A DNA stretch of 64,000 bases from positions 248,001 through 312,000 of the forward strand of contig JAIXMG010000009.1 in assembly GCA_025201345.1 (NCBI GenBank), given 5' to 3'. Source of the stretch: Thamnidium elegans (lineage: Eukaryota; Mucoromycota; Mucoromycetes; Mucorales; Mucoraceae). Below, piece by piece: positions 47,251-57,500 of this stretch. The notes below the pieces were generated by a model, which saw nothing but the letters and a program-made list of their open reading frames with translations, was not told the origin of the DNA and did no database searches. Within the stretch, counting starts at the first letter, position 1. Each line of letters starts with the position of its first letter. A program made the translations under genes and the position numbers.

Positions 47251-49264
47251 TTATTGAATAGTAACAGATTCTAATTTGGGAAGCTCCACACTAGGGTCTA
47301 CATCTAATAAACGTTGATGAATAGCCCTTAATGCAGCCAAAGCAAATCTTTCACCCACCACACAAGAAATATTAATTTCGGAAGCACCTTGTGAGATTAT
47401 TTCAATACTGATACCAGCTTCAGCTAAAGAAGTGAACATCTTTCCCGCAACACCTACTAAATTCTTCATTTGTTTACCTACAAGTGATATAATGGCCATA
47501 TCTTGAATAACGTCCACCTAAAAAAAAAAAAAACTCTTAGTTGGTGATTTATAAAGTTGTATTATGTATAGTAACTTACTGTGCCTAGATGTCGAAGTGC
47601 AACAAGTGCTTTTTCCAAACTACTTACATCTACTTCGGAAGATAATGCCATCGATACATGTACCTCAGAAGTGGAAATCAAATCAACGATAATATTGTGC
47701 TCGTCCAAAGCCATAAAGATCTTTGCCAAAAACCCATGACTAACATTTTTACGATTCGAATGTACGTTTAGAACACAAATTTTATCTTTGACTGTAACAG
47801 CGGTAGGATGCTTTCTAGAGAGATCCAAGTGATAACCATTTTGAGCCAGGACAGCCGGAGTAGGTGGAGGAGTAGCGTACCCATTTTTACTTTTGTTGGC
47901 CGATATATCTGGAAAGATGATGGTACCTTGACCCATTGGATTTTCAACATTTTTAATACGGATAGGAATTTCGGCTTTAATGACTTGTTCCATTGTAAAT
48001 GGGTGAATTACTTCCGAGCCATAGTAAGTGAGTTCTGCCGCTTCTTCTGGTGTAATAATAGGTAAAAGTCGTGCTGTCTTTACTTTACGTGGGTCCGCCG
48101 TAAATATACCATCCACTTCTTTCCAGATTTGAAGTTCTTGCGCTTTTAATCCAACTGCTGCTAATGCTGCACAAAGGTCGGTATAGCCTCTACCAATACT
48201 GGTTAGTAAACTACCGGGAACGTTACCGAAAAAGCCTAATAAAAAAAAAAACGAATATATTTATTATTAGTAAGATTCGCGTTTTCTCTCTCACTCTTTA
48301 TATCCTTCTCCCCCCCCCCTTTTTTTTTTGGAGCATTTAAATGTTACATACCAGTGAGAACAGGAACACGATTACCGCATTGAAGAATCACATGCTGTAA
48401 ACGCTCTGCAATATACTTATAAAAGGATTCGTCCAATGTTGCGAACTCACGTTCAATCAAATTATTTAACACCACCAATTGACTATCGATACCCTGATTT
48501 ACACGATTAAATTTAACTCGATATATACACTGCTAAAAAAAATTTAACTTACTCTATCTTTTAATACCGCGGTAACAATGGTACATGATAATGTTTCGCC
48601 CATACCAACAATAATATCTTTTGATCTGGGAGAAATCTCATCTATAATCTAAATATATATTTAGGTAATCTAATCATATGATAATCACTGGTAATACACA
48701 CACACAAGTATGCCAAAAAATAAAATAAAAAAAAGATATATATATATATATATATATTACCTCTGCAGCTTCCAAGAATGATCTTAATTTTAGGCACTCG
48801 TTTTCTAATTGAGTCTCGAGGCTTTGCAAAATTTCCTTATTTTTAATAACCGCCCTTGCTGCATTAAGATGATCTTGTCTAATTTCTTGAACAATTTCAA
48901 GATGTTTATTAGAACCGTCTATAAGAGCTTCTTGTGCTGCCCGTAATAATCTTTTAATTTTTGAGAGTTAATAAATCTTGCAAAAAAAGATGAATTATAA
49001 ATAATTTACCTGTTGGTAGTGCCTTCTTCTTTAGTATTACCACTTCTAGCAGAACATACAATAACAATTTTATTTGTCTTGAGGTAAGTTCTAATGCAAA
49101 ATATATTAATACGGACCAATGGAAGCTTTTCTTCTATACATATATAGTATTTACGGTATAATTGTATTTGCAATTTCATTCAAGAATTTGCCTATACTTG
49201 TTCCGCCATATTTTTGAACAACCCAAGGCAAGTGAGTAGGATTTGACTTTAATGATATTTGCAT
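47251..49264 (-). CDS. HOM3: Aspartokinase
   Basis: A gene of about eight exons beginning at ATG 49264 (MQISLKSNPTHLPWVVQKYG). The kinase motif is VQKYGGTSIGKF, joined to KTNKIVIVCSARSGNTKEEG. Further family features are DIIVGMGETLSCTIVTAVLK, GSLLTSIGRGYTDLCAALAA, WKEVDGIFTADPRKVKTARL and EELTYYGSEVIHPFTMEQ-like text. Two ACT domains follow, the second with MKNLVGVAGKMFTSLAEAGI. Family knowledge: phosphorylates aspartate as the first step to threonine, methionine and homoserine; the ACT domains bind threonine for feedback inhibition. Starts divergently from PUS1. Confidence 0.95.
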
Positions 49265-49563
49265 AGTTTTTCTTTTTAAAAAAAAATAGAAGGGGAAAAG
49301 AGAGAGAAAGAGAGAGAGAGAAAGAAGGGTCTTCTTTTTAAAATTCTGTATCAAGTGGAAAGAGAGAGAAATGATGGCATAATGGAGATTGAGATTAAAA
49401 ACGTCAAGGCTTAACGAATCAGAGAATCCGGTCACAAAAAGATCATCTTGCAAAAAGTACACTTTATTTCTAACTGGCCAATTTTTAAGATGCGTCATCT
49501 CACATCATGAAAAAAAAAAAACCTGTAAATTTTTCTTTTTTAAAACTATTTTATATTTTTGAC

Positions 49564-51216
49564 ATGAATCAGTTCATTCCATTAAGACGAAGTTTATTTA
49601 CTAGTATTCGATTGTTTGATAGAATTAAAACAGCTAAAGATAGAAAAGAACATTTTTTAAAGGTAAACTCTTGGAAAGCAAATCAATCAGAATACGAGCC
49701 TGTAAACGAAGACAGGAAACCCAAGAAAAAAGTTGCCTTGTTGCTGGGTTACAATGGTTCAGGTTACCAGGGAATGCAAGCGTAAGACCCGATCAAATTT
49801 TTTTTTTCTTGTTGTACTAAAAAAAAAAAAAAAAAAAAAAAAAAGTAATCCAGGTACCAAATCTATTGAGGAAGAATTATTTAATGCGCTTGTTAAAGTA
49901 GAGGCGATTTCTAAATCTAATTCAATTGACCCAAAAAAAGTTCAATTGATGAGAGCAGCACGTACTGATAAAGGAGTACATGCCTCTTGTAATTTGATTT
50001 CTTTAAAAATGATTTGTCAGGATAAAGATTTAGTTGAAAAATTAAATGCTCAATTACCTAATTGTATAAGGATATGGGGTAATTTTTTGCTTCGTGTAAT
50101 ACTCTGTGCGTACGCCTAAACCCTTTGCCTTACTATATATATTAGGCTATGTTGAGACACAACGTACATTTCATGCTAAAACCAAATGCGATTCAAGAAT
50201 TTATGAGTATTTGCTTCCTTCCTATACTTTAAAACGACTTGTCGAAAAGAAACTCAAATTGGAACCCGAGTCAGAAAGAGATTACAAGATTTTAACGGAA
50301 AACGGTACAATGACTCGATACATTTCGCCCACAGATCAAAGTGTCTTGTCTAATTTTAGAGTAGATCAAGAAAGACTAGAGAAATTTAAAGCCGCCATGT
50401 CATTATTTAAAGGAACGCACAATTTTCATAATTATACGATTTCCAGAAGTTTTAAAGACCCTGCATCCAAAAGATTTATGATTGATATCTCTGTAAGTTT
50501 TATCATTAATATTATTTATTATATATTTACAGTTTAATATAGGTAAATGACCCTATGATAATTGAAAATACTGAATGGATTAGTGTAAAACTTCACGGAC
50601 AATCTTTTATGCTTCATCAGATTAGGAAAATGATCTGTAAGGAAATGAATTTAATATAAATTTTTTTTTTTTGACTGACCTTGTATGTAAATGTAGCAAT
50701 GGCCATGTTGTCGGTACGAACGGGAACTCCGCTTTCCTTGATACCTAAAACATTTGAAGCTGATAAGATTAATATACCTAAAGCACCTGCATTAGGTCTC
50801 TTACTTGAACGGCCTGTATTTCAACTTTATAACAATAGAATGGCTTCAGTAGAGAATAGAAATAGTATCGATTTTGATATATACAAGGTAAAAATAAATA
50901 AATAAATGAATTAAAGCTGAGATCAAGATAATTGACCTTAAAAAAATAGAATCAAATTGAGACATTTAAAAAAGAATTCATTTACAAGGAAATTTTTGAA
51001 CATGAAAAAAAGAACCGCGAGTAAAGTCTTTTTCTTTTTTATGAAAACGATCTATGACTAACTTCATGACTCAATAGATTTGATACTTTTCTAGCGGCTA
51101 TTGATTCACATATTGATTCAACATATCAATACTTTAATACTGAAGGTGTCATTCCAGAACAATGTATTTTAAAAACAAAGTATTCTGTACAAAATAATTT
51201 AGTGAATGAAAAATAG
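49564..51216 (+). CDS. PUS1: tRNA pseudouridine synthase Pus1 (TruA family)
   Basis: About seven exons. The chosen start at 49564 gives [20 protein letters not shown], an Arg-rich leader that could allow mitochondrial import. An upstream in-frame ATG at 49507 would add a Lys/Phe-rich leader and is less likely. Core: [20 protein letters not shown], then [11 protein letters not shown], the catalytic Asp in [60 protein letters not shown] and [10 protein letters not shown]. Late exons end in [14 protein letters not shown]. Family knowledge: Pus1 converts several uridines in tRNAs and U2 snRNA in the nucleus, with a mitochondrial form in some species. Confidence 0.94.
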
Positions 51217-51516
51217 TTTTTGATGAATACATAAAATTTAATTAGAAAAGCTTTTTTACATTTAGACATGAATAATATATATATATTTAATAGAAGAGGT
51301 TGGAATAAATCAAGAAAAAAATTGTTTTGACTTTTGACATGTGATAATTGAGATATAATAACTGAGTTTTTTTGTTTTTTTTCGCCGCACTTTCACTCAT
51401 TCTTTAGACGCGTACTGTAGTTGACCGCACATATTACAAGAACCTAACGCGTAATTCCTACTAGTAAACAAAACATAAAAAACTTAACTTTATTTTGATT
51501 ATAAATAAATAAATTG

Positions 51517-52602
51517 TACACGTTATTGAATACGAAACTTTTCGTTCGTATCTTCTTGCTTGGTCTCTAGTTTGTTTCTTTTATGGATTGTAGCCAAATG
51601 GCGCCTATAATTACTTTTACCGGAGTAAGTTCTATTACACGAGGCAAAATGATTATTTTCATAATCTGGAATAATATCGCGACTCTTTATACTTCAGTCT
51701 AGGTAGCGTGTTTCAATAAATCCTATATATATGAACTTTATATGATGATCTATCTACGTACATTTTGTCGCAGGCTGTACAATGGTTGCCTATTTCATCA
51801 ATAATAGGTACGTCGTTGCGATTAATACGATGTAACAATAGTTTTGTTGGGCGAATTTTTATATGGTGATAAACAGACATATGACCTCCATATGAATTAC
51901 AGATATCGCAATACCTTTTTAAACAATCCACAACAGGTTTCATATTGGGACTTTCAACGCGTCGCGAAGCTTTGGAAGATATAAGTAAATTATGAGCATC
52001 AAACAGATGTTTTCGATATCCTTTTGTTTTAGTATGTCTTCTATTACATGAAGTACAATAGTTATTGGGGTTGTTAACATCCGGACCATCAACACTTGAT
52101 AATGGTTTGAGTGGTACGAGTGTTTTGATTTCATGAATTTTATCCATTTGAATTTTGCATAACTGTTTTGATAGAAATACTTTTTGGCAATCAGCAAAAT
52201 ATATCTCTTTCTTACTAGGGCTCTTACAATTTATTCCTTGATAGAGTTCCGGAATTTCGTCGAGATGAAAGGAAGAAAGGTGATATAAATATTTCTGTCT
52301 ACTGGAAAGCGTTATATTGCACGCAATACAATAACTATTTAGTTGGCCATATAACTACGATATATTGCAGCAGTATTAAATCGCTTATTGCATATATTAC
52401 AATAAAGGGTTTTAAGGTCGATAATCGATGTCTCTTTAGTTTTACGAAAGTGAAGTTTATGATCAAGAAGAGAGTATCTAACTAGGATTTTTTTTTTTTT
52501 TTTACCCAAGCACTTGGATTTTTTCAAGTGCTTCGTCCTTTTTATTTAGGTTTAAATGGTTAGCAATATGCTGTAATCTATCATTTGATTTTTTAGACAT
52601 AT
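51517..52602 (-). pseudogene. Broken multi-C2H2 zinc-finger gene
   Basis: Minus-strand coding text begins MSKKSNDRLQHIANHLNLNK at about 52602, loses frame at the A-run around 52490-52504, then continues with C2H2-like units: YCNICNKRFNTAAIYRSYM, YCIACNITLSSRQKYLYHLS, YCTSCNRRHTKTKGYRKHLF, YCDICNSYGG, HCTACDKMYVDRSSYKVHI and HFASCNRTYSGKSNYRRHLA, where the first Cys is lost. Stops fall near 52339 and 51713. Repeated CxxC...H...H units of this spacing occur in multicopy zinc-finger genes of Mucorales. The breaks make it a pseudogene or a misread assembly at a homopolymer; DNA binding would be expected from an intact copy. Confidence 0.6.
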
Positions 52603-53550
52603 GGAAGGAAAAAAAATAATAACAAAGAGAAGAAAAAAGCTTATTTTCTTCTCTCACACACTTAAACAAACCGTTTACTTTGTAATTTTTTAAAACTCAA
52701 TTTTGTTCACTTGCTTGAAAGTTACTAAGTCATCTGAAATAACTTCTATACTTTGTACTGCGTATATTTCTAGAATAATGTATAAAATACATGTGTATCA
52801 ACAAAAACTCATGTTTGAACTGAACAAAAATTCTCTCTTGGTACAAGTAGATTATTTTATTACAGAGCAAAGCAAAAAACAGATACCCAAATTCTATATC
52901 TTCTTTACAAAATAAGCTAGGTTATTTTATGAAAAATGAGTTTCCAGAAATTAACGTGAGAGATTCATTTTTTTTTTTTTATAACTAACGCAAATATCTA
53001 ATGATTTATGCTACCACAAGCACTTGTTATTTACGAGATAAACATATATACTGACCATTCCTGGTCCAAAACGCTTTGAGAAATAAATCCGTTACTACAG
53101 CAGTGGCTAGGTTTTAATCTGAGCAGTATTAAATAAGAGTTGCTAGTATATTGTCTTTAGTCCTTCAGTATGTATAATATTCCTTTAAAATTTATTTTAT
53201 CAGGTAATTAGAATGAAAAAAAAAAGCTGTTTGTGCAGTAAGTATGTATTCGAGTGGATGCAAATTTTCCATTAAAAAACTACTGCGCTTCATTTAACCT
53301 TTACGGTATACTGTTTTCCTTTAATACGTTATTTTAAAAGTGCATTAGGAAGAGGGATTTAATATTGAAAGCCAATGGGATTTTAGCCAAGTATAATACA
53401 TTGCGGGATCCGAGCCATGTAATAGCAATGATTTCAAAAAGAGAATAAAAAGAAAAAGATACAAAAAGTGATCAGTTGCAAAAAAGATTATTCATTTATT
53501 TATTATTATGAGTAAAATATTTTATTTTTTGTTAGTTAAAAAAAAAAAAA

Positions 53551-53642
53551 AGAAAAAGAAAAAGAAAAAGAAAAAGAAAAAGAAAAAGAAAAAGAAAAAG
53601 AAAAAGAAAAAGAAAAAGAAAAAGAAAAAGAAAAAGAAAAAG
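53551..53642. repeat. AAAAAG hexanucleotide microsatellite
   Basis: About fifteen perfect AAAAAG units in a row, following a longer A-run at 53538-53551. Confidence 0.95.
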
Positions 53643-55185
53643 GAAAGTCAGAGCCACAAATATGTATACTATCGCCCATAAACTATTCCTACCCCATGAA
53701 CTTTTTTTTAAGAAACATGACTATAGTTTAGCGGAGGCAACATCAACTTTTCATACGGATCATCACTCTTTCCGGAGAAGGGAATACTTACTAAAAGATG
53801 TAGAGAGATGTGTGTAGATATAGCTTGCATATATCAAAAGGGCTTTTTTTCTTATGGGTCCGTCAAAACAATTAATTAGTTGTACTATCACCCATAATGC
53901 CAATTCATCGGCGACCACAGCCCAGCGGGGGGATCATCATTCGAACCCATAAAAAAGAAAAGAAGAAGGGGAGGGATCTTGATATCGGCATCAATACGAA
54001 AATAAAACTAGTACGCTGTCCCTGAAGAGGTCGGAAAACCTCTTCTTCCCAAATTATTGGAACAAAAGGAGTCAATTCGACTCCTCCTCATCGACTCAAC
54101 TCTACCTCCAAAGTCAAATAGATGATTACACGAATGCAATGTTCCTCAACTAGATGCATTTCCAATATTCCACCGTAATCATAAAATAGGCCTTCCTTTT
54201 GGTACTAACCTAACCCGTCTTTATGAATAACATAAAGCCTCCGGATAAGAAACGGTAAAAAAAAAAAAAAAGTGCAAGCAGATAAAGTTGATGAAGAAGA
54301 AAAAAGAGAAGAAAAAAACCCCCTTTTTTTTTTAAAGGAACCTGTGCTTACTGCGGCAGCCATGTGCTTTGATGACGTTGCAAAAAAAAAATCAGACTGT
54401 CGCAGTAAGGAGAATACTTAAGTAAAAATGGTTTATAGAAAAATTTGCGTTAACAAATATAGACACTAAAAAATGACAGTAAGGTCTGACATTGTGTACC
54501 TTCTAAAATAAACAATGATTTCTTATGCGAGCGATTTTCTTATTTGAGTTTAAAAACAGGTGTATTTATTTAAAAAGAGACAAAAATTAAAAGCGATTTT
54601 ACATATACCATAGTGTCTGTTTTCGATACCTGCCGATAAAAGGTACATAAAATGAGCGTCAAGTCGTATAAAAAGCCTAGGTAGAGTCACTATTTTCATA
54701 CTTGTTCCTTTCTAAAGGAGGGGATTCAATTTTCACTGGCGAATATAAAGCGCATTTCAACACCATTATTTATAATTACCCCCTATTTTTAAGCTTGAAA
54801 GAAGTCTATTTTCCTTGTATGCACTACATAATCATAACTGTCAAATATTTTCAGTATCAAAATATGATGGTTTACAATAAGCTTTATTAATAATATTGCG
54901 AATAGACTATAAAAAAGACAAAAATATTAAAGTAGCATTCTAATCTAATGTAAATTAGGGTAGACATTACCTTTCTCTTAAAACGTCTTCTTTTTTTTTT
55001 TTTTGCGATCTTTTCTGTTAAACTTAAACCTTTGATAGCCACTATTAAATAAGATTAAAAGTCTAATAACGTTTATTTCTTATTTTAATTGTAAAAATCA
55101 ATCCCGATAAAAGGGATTGCTAATTATAATTTCTTTTACAACAGCGGTTACATTATTTTGATTGATCATTACACTTGATACCTAA

Positions 55186-55243
55186 CGTTTGTTATGTTTT
55201 ATAGCGTTTGTTATGTTTTATAATCGATGAACTCATCGATTAT
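55186..55243. repeat. Short direct duplication followed by a near-perfect hairpin
   Basis: CGTTTGTTATGTTTTATA occurs twice in a row (about 55186-55222). The second copy runs into an 11-base inverted repeat, 55220-55230 and 55233-55243 (ATAATCGATGA and its complement), with a two-base centre, followed by T-rich sequence. Confidence 0.8.
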
Positions 55244-56901
55244 TTTATTTTATGTGTGATTTTACTACACCACTCATCTTAACTGAACCCCAAAATCAAG
55301 TCAATCATGAATTTATGAATAGAGTCACTTTCAGCACATCGCAAGTCTCCAATGGGCTCAATGGTAGCTATGGGATATTTTTTGACTAGTAATGCTGTGT
55401 CTTTGACTTCACTTTGATCCTATCCGACATTTAGACACAAGTGTAGTGTCATTCATATGAGTTTTTTTTAACCAACCAGGATAATGCTTTTATGTTAAAT
55501 CACCTTCTTTTTTTTTCTATACACTGCGAGACTGTTTTGTAAGGAGTTTACGCGACGACTAAAGTTAATTGGCGCGTGAAAAAAGACAGCGGTTTTTTTT
55601 ATAATTATTAAAGAGTGATAGGGGGACGTAATACATATATATATATATATATATAATTAAATAAAATACGATAAAGATAAATATAAAAAGTATTTATACT
55701 TATAAAGTGTATTGGGTATCTGGTACAATACAATGGGGGGTTTTTTTTTTTTTTTTTTTAAAAAATAAATAAAAGTGAAAGTGTGATATCTTGATGGGAT
55801 CAAGATTTTTTCCCTTAGAGGAACACATTTTACGATCCCATATTTTGAGGTTTATAATATGTGAAAGAATAGAATAAAGGAGTTTGAAAGAAGGTATCTG
55901 GTACTTACTTAAACCTAGTTTTTGTTGTTATTATTCTTACTGTGACGTATAAAATTATTCAACAAGGCTTAGAGGCTTATGAACCACTTTAATAGATGTG
56001 CCTATACAACCATTCGTTTTACCCTTACTTTTCTTTTTTACATTGTAATAGTGTGCCTCAAATTTTACCCTTTTTTTTTAGCGGAGATGTGGATCAAACG
56101 TTGTCAAGTAAGTTTGTCGACTAGTTATTGTTTCAAGAACTATGTTGGGATCACCGACATATGTTAAAACATCCTCCATCGGATCGTAAACTTTTTCTTT
56201 TTCATTAAAAATGTTTTCCTGTCCATCTTCATAAAAAAAAAAGTATTTATTATTATGTTATATTTTATTAGAAAGAGAGAGAGACAAAAGCAGGTATAGA
56301 AGATATGCGACAATTAGTGGTATATTGTTATAAAATTCGTTAAAAGTCTAAAATAAGATGGTTTTTAATAATTTGAAAAAGGATAGCTATTTTATATGAA
56401 AGTGAGATTTGAATTCAATGAAAGTTGAATTGATTGTGTTAAAGATAACCGCTTATAGATTATTGTGATTATTGGTGCATAAATAATCTGTGCCTGACGT
56501 TTGTATAAAAGGGAAAATAGTGATTTTCCTGCTGTACCACAAATAAATAAGTACTTTAATTATTGCACAGGTAAATAATTAAGTTTGTCAAATAAAATCC
56601 AAAATAGACCTTGAATAGTAATCAAAAGATTAGATATATAACTGGTATATATCAACCAGCTTCACTGTAACTAGGCAACACTACAAAAAAAAATCACACA
56701 AAAAAAGGTCACACAAAAAATGCCACACGTCACACAAACTATGGCAACAAATCACGGGTATAAATTGACCCGGTTTTTTTTTCTTTTTTTGTTTTTTTCT
56801 CTTTTTTTTTTCTTCACAACTACAAAAGGTAACTGGCCAGATATTTACTAACTATTATTACAGTTTTTGGGACTCTGATCAAGTCTTTTTTCTGTAATAG
56901 T

Positions 56902-57147
56902 AGTGCTTATGGTACCATTTGCGCCTTGTAATCTTTTTTTTTGTGTGTTGCAGTTTGACTCATCCGTGGTGGTTTTTTTTCCGGAGAGGCAGGTTGTGGG
57001 TTTACATCCCCATTCCGCTTTCTCTTACCGCGGGGTGGGGATGTAAATTCACAAGTTGTCTCTTTTGGAAAAAAGCCCTGCAGATGGGTCAAATCTGTAA
57101 ACCCCCAAAAAAAAAAATTGCATGGCGCAAATGGTACCATAAGCACT
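56902..57147. mobile_element. Fold-back MITE of 246 bases
   Basis: The outer 24 bases (56902-56925 and 57124-57147) are perfect inverted repeats starting AGTGCTTATGG and ending GCGCC. The pairing continues inward with mismatches: GACTCATCCG against GACCCATCTG and GGTTTACATCCCC against AATTTACATCCCC, up to a centre near 57020-57030 (CTTACCGCGG). It has no coding capacity; overlapping frames on both strands reflect the palindrome. The flanks do not show a clear target duplication. Confidence 0.8.
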
Positions 57148-57300
57148 GGCTGGTAGAAAGTTGGAGTAATACGAGGAGAGAAGGAAAGTATCATAAAAAC
57201 ATTCTGCTGCAAATAAAAAGAGTTGATTTCTAACTTTTTCTTATTTAGCAACCCAACCCAAAGGGCCAAAAAAAAATAAAAACGAAAAAAAAGCTATAAA

Positions 57301-57500
57301 TAAAAATGAGTGTCTTTAAAAATGAGTGTCTTTAAAAATGAGTGTCCTAAAAATGAGTGTCCTAAAAAAGAGAATGAGAAAGCGTTTTAAAAAAGAATGT
57401 CTTAAAAAAAGAGAATGCATTATAAAAAAAAAAGAAGGCATTATAAAAAAGGGAAGGCATTATAAAAAGGGAAGGCATTATAAAAAAGAAAAGGCTTCTT
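57301..57500. repeat. Two adjoining tandem arrays of about 18-base units
   Basis: 57301-57366 has four copies of TAAAAATGAGTGTC with CTT or C spacers. After a degenerate bridge, 57433-57500 has four copies of GAAGGCATTATAAAAA with small insertions. The second unit grades out of the first, so both arrays may share one origin. Confidence 0.75.

Larger units (their letters stand above)
52603..55519. other. Gene-poor, repeat-bearing stretch
   Basis: No complete gene. It holds an AAAAAG hexamer array (53551-53642), a near-perfect inverted repeat CTTACTGCGGCAG/CTGTCGCAGTAAG (54347-54359 and 54397-54409), and a hairpin at 55220-55243. On the minus strand 54170-53893 one frame is open with only one or two stops (for example VLMPISRSLPFFFSFLW), but it has no recognisable motif. 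Short plus-strand frames at 52703 and 54702 lack coding character. Confidence 0.4.

Noticed and set aside
53551..53642. Regular short repeats that could suggest a CRISPR-like array
   Set aside because: Units are contiguous six-base microsatellite repeats without spacers, and the genome is eukaryotic.
56907..57269. Overlapping open frames on both strands
   Set aside because: They arise from the palindromic MITE; neither contains a protein motif.
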